From Chromera velia (Eukaryota > Sar > Chromeraceae), in assembly GCA_018398765.1 (NCBI GenBank), contig JAHBMJ010003291.1, positions 30,001 through 40,000 of the forward strand: a stretch of DNA of 10,000 bases. Direction: 5' to 3'. The notes under the pieces were generated by a model. It was given only the letters and a program-made list of their open reading frames with translations, was not told where the DNA came from and searched no databases. The position numbers and the translations under genes are program-made. This document shows positions 8,358 through 10,000 of this stretch, in pieces (within the stretch, counting starts at the first letter, position 1; each line of letters begins with the position of its first letter).

Positions 8358-9035
8358 GCGTGTGACGATGAATGTTAAAGCCGCAAAGCGAGAAAGCGCT
8401 CTGGCTAAGCGGCTCTTTAGGGCGGGCGTAAGTTGAGGGATCGCGGCCCCCAATCGTGTCTTCGATCGGTGTCGCTTTACTTTTCGGTCTGAACTAAAGT
8501 GTAAATCGCTTATTTGTAGAATCCGTTGAGCTTCGCTAAAAAAGGGGGGGGAGACGGGGAGCAGCAGGGTTCGTGCGTTATACTCTCAGCCTGCAGGCGG
8601 CTATGTAAATATGCAGCTGAATGGGCTGTTCTAATTCAACAATGTCTCGAAGAATGTCTCTTGATTGAGCTAGCGATCAACTTCGGAGCAAGGTATTCAC
8701 CCAATGAGTTAGGCAAATTCTGTAAATAAAAAAGGTAGTGAAAAAGACATTCAATGTGCTTGAAATTTGTTTTTTTTGTTAAACTTGGCTCAGGCTTAAG
8801 CTATAGGCGTTGAATGAAATATATATACAGATTGAAGCAAATACTAAGTTGTTCCCTAGGTTGTTCTTTTATCATTTATAGTAGAACGGTCACTTTAAAC
8901 TGTGACTAACACGTATTGTTCAGTGCTTCTTTAGCGTTACGTAGAGTGTTACTCTACATGTTAAATGTCATATTTTTTCTTTTAATTATTGATTTTTTAA
9001 AAATATAATATCTTTTAAATTAGATTGATCCAGAA
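8358..9035. other. Non-coding or unresolved stretch
   Basis: The first half (to about 8700) is of even composition and includes an open frame without ATG (8526-8729, +) that starts in a poly-G patch. The second half is AT-rich. A perfect hairpin is present at 8941-8957. No gene or RNA family was recognised. Confidence 0.4.
8941..8957. repeat. Small perfect hairpin
   Basis: GTAGAGT and ACTCTAC pair around a GTT loop. It is short, and its role is unknown; it may be chance. Confidence 0.5.
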
Positions 9036-9058
9036 TCAACGGGCAGGTGTGCGCATAC

Positions 9059-9193
9059 ATGAGGGCAAGAATGCAGGCAGCGCGCATTACAAAGCAGCTA
9101 ACGGATGCTTTCAGGGCACCAAGGGAGATCGAGGTACAAAGAGAGAACGTTGAGGGAAGAGCAGCGGCAGCAGCCGCACTCCAAGTCGAATAG
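9059..9193 (+). CDS. Possible 44-residue ORF or terminal exon
   Basis: From ATG 9059 to TAG 9191-9193 the frame encodes a highly charged, helix-prone sequence with six consecutive alanines near the end (residues 35-40). It sits in an island of clearly higher GC (about 9040-9235) within AT-rich DNA. The frame is also open for ten codons upstream to a TGA at 9026, and an acceptor-like ccag lies at 9030-9033, so it could be the last exon of a plus-strand gene. The opposite strand is also open here (8986-9243), with a less protein-like composition. I do not recognise a family. Confidence 0.22.
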   Translation: MRARMQAARITKQLTDAFRAPREIEVQRENVEGRAAAAAALQVE

Positions 9194-9264
9194 AAGGAAG
9201 GATAATTAGCCGTTCCGAACGGGGAAGGCAGTGATACATACATAAAATTTTATTGACAAAGAAT

Positions 9265-9409
9265 ATAGTATACTTACTTACTTAAGGTTGGTTGAGCCTA
9301 AGGTCTCCGACAACATGAGACGGATGGCAACCCATGCATGCAGAAATTAACAGAGAGGGCTGGCTTGAGCCAGCCATAAAAACATAAAAGCATTAAAAAG
9401 CATAGTATA
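9265..9409. mobile_element. SINE-like insertion candidate
   Basis: The word ATAGTATA occurs at 9265-9272 and 9402-9409. Between them lies about 129 bp that begins with cttacttactt, has GC-richer middle sequence and ends in an A-rich segment (aaaaacataaaagc...). The layout resembles a short retroposed element with a target duplication. However, the repeat is AT-only apart from one G, and no RNA polymerase III boxes are clear. Confidence 0.3.
9358..9375. repeat. Perfect 8-bp palindrome (GGCTGGCT/AGCCAGCC)
   Basis: GGCTGGCT and AGCCAGCC form a stem with a two-base TG spacer inside the SINE-like candidate, followed by an A-rich stretch. On RNA it would be a compact hairpin followed by A-rich sequence. 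Confidence 0.6.
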
Positions 9410-9859
9410 TTAAATAATTGCTTGATTGATTTATTTATTGATGGAAGGTCAAGAGTGAGGCCGACATGCTAGGAACGGATCTAAAATGCGTCCCCCCATT
9501 GAGTTTTTGATTGATTAGTTAAGCTGGTTAAAGCCGGTGACTAGCCTGAGGCCGGTGAGCCAACCTCTTCGGCTCTGGTAAACCCATTTCATGCTTAGTG
9601 TCATGCAAATGATATCGATCAATAGAAATTAACTGTTTGAACTTACACTAATCAAATTTTTTAACATACATTTTTCCATCTTTTGCTGAGTGCTCGATCC
9701 AGTTTGCTTGCCTTTTTGCAGTAATTTGATTCCTAGTTTGATTCCTTCTTTGATATTTTATCGCTTTTCCAGTAGTTGTTGCACTCGCTCAAAAGAGTGA
9801 GTCCTTTTTCCTTCCTCCTTTGCCCCAACGACATGATCTGAATGAAGTTCGGCCCCTAC
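9410..9859. other. AT-rich stretch, likely intron of the minus-strand gene
   Basis: It contains ttgattgattt-type repeats (9420-9442, 9505-9520) and a duplicated GCCGGTGA (about 9532 and 9552) in a short GC-richer patch. If the exon at 9860-9975 is real, this is downstream intron on the minus strand. No further exon could be placed with confidence. Confidence 0.3.
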
Positions 9860-9975
9860 CTGCGCGTCCTGCAGGGCCCCCAAGATGGCCGCCGTGTCCG
9901 GGGTCGGGCCGAAGCCCAGACGGATGTTCTCAAGAGAACGCTGGTGAACCTCCGGGGAGTAGGCACCGTTGGCAT
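9860..9975 (-). CDS. Internal coding exon of a neighbouring gene (partial)
   Basis: Read on the minus strand, an acceptor (cttcccatgcag) precedes 9975 and a donor (gcag|gtaggg) follows 9860. The 116-nt exon enters in phase 1 and leaves in phase 0. It encodes ANGAYSPEVHQRSLENIRLG then FGPTPDTAAILGALQDAQ. Composition jumps from AT-rich to GC-rich at the exon boundary, as expected for coding sequence. The product was not recognised. The rest of the gene lies beyond the right edge (5' side) and possibly to the left (3' side). Confidence 0.5.
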
Positions 9976-10000
9976 CTGCATGGGAAGACAAGAAACGAGC

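Noticed and set aside
8375-8419. Stem formed by TTAAAGCCGC and GCGGCTCTTTA as a possible structured RNA or tRNA-like gene
   Set aside because: The pairing needs an internal bulge and there are no tRNA arms or anticodon loop; it is likely chance.
8526-8729. 67-codon plus-strand frame with a fairly protein-like second half
   Set aside because: It has no in-frame ATG, it begins in a poly-G patch and there are no clear splice partners. It may be a fossil exon, but the evidence is too weak.

Overview
This window looks like nuclear DNA of a protist. The best guess is a chromerid alga close to Chromera velia. That guess rests on a large ribonuclease-inhibitor-type leucine-rich-repeat (LRR) protein of a kind I associate with chromerid genomes, on short GT-AG introns with strong pyrimidine bias on the sense strand, and on abundant microsatellites. 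No similarity search was possible, so the assignment is an inference. Nothing here looks prokaryotic: there are no operons, no ribosome binding sites and no CRISPR.

Layout. Bases 1-1389 contain no gene I can support. They hold a 22-bp minisatellite (1079-1173) and presumably the 5' flank and 5' UTR of the main gene. Bases 1390-6733 (+) hold one seven-exon gene for a predicted 929-residue LRR protein. The exons are 1390-1524, 1683-1754, 2125-2179, 2768-2848, 3309-3422, 3786-3863 and 4479-6733. All junctions are GT-AG and all phases match, so the reading frame stays open from ATG to TGA. The six introns carry most of the simple repeats: a 200-bp CCTT-type tract, TC/TG and GATC runs, and a 19-base poly-A. 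Intron 3 also carries a second, slightly diverged copy of most of exon 3.

Bases 6734-9850 are AT-richer and mostly non-coding. The best-supported item there is a 225-bp MITE-like DNA transposon at 8125-8349, with terminal inverted repeats and a perfect 8-bp target-site duplication. Weaker items are an imperfect inverted repeat (7227-7357), a possible 44-residue ORF or terminal exon in a GC-richer island (9059-9193), and a SINE-like insertion candidate (9265-9409).

At the right edge, 9860-9975 on the minus strand looks like an internal coding exon of a neighbouring gene that extends beyond the window, so the two genes would point towards each other. No metabolic pathway or gene cluster is visible. 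The LRR protein has no recognisable partner domain, and its role is most safely described as protein-protein interaction.
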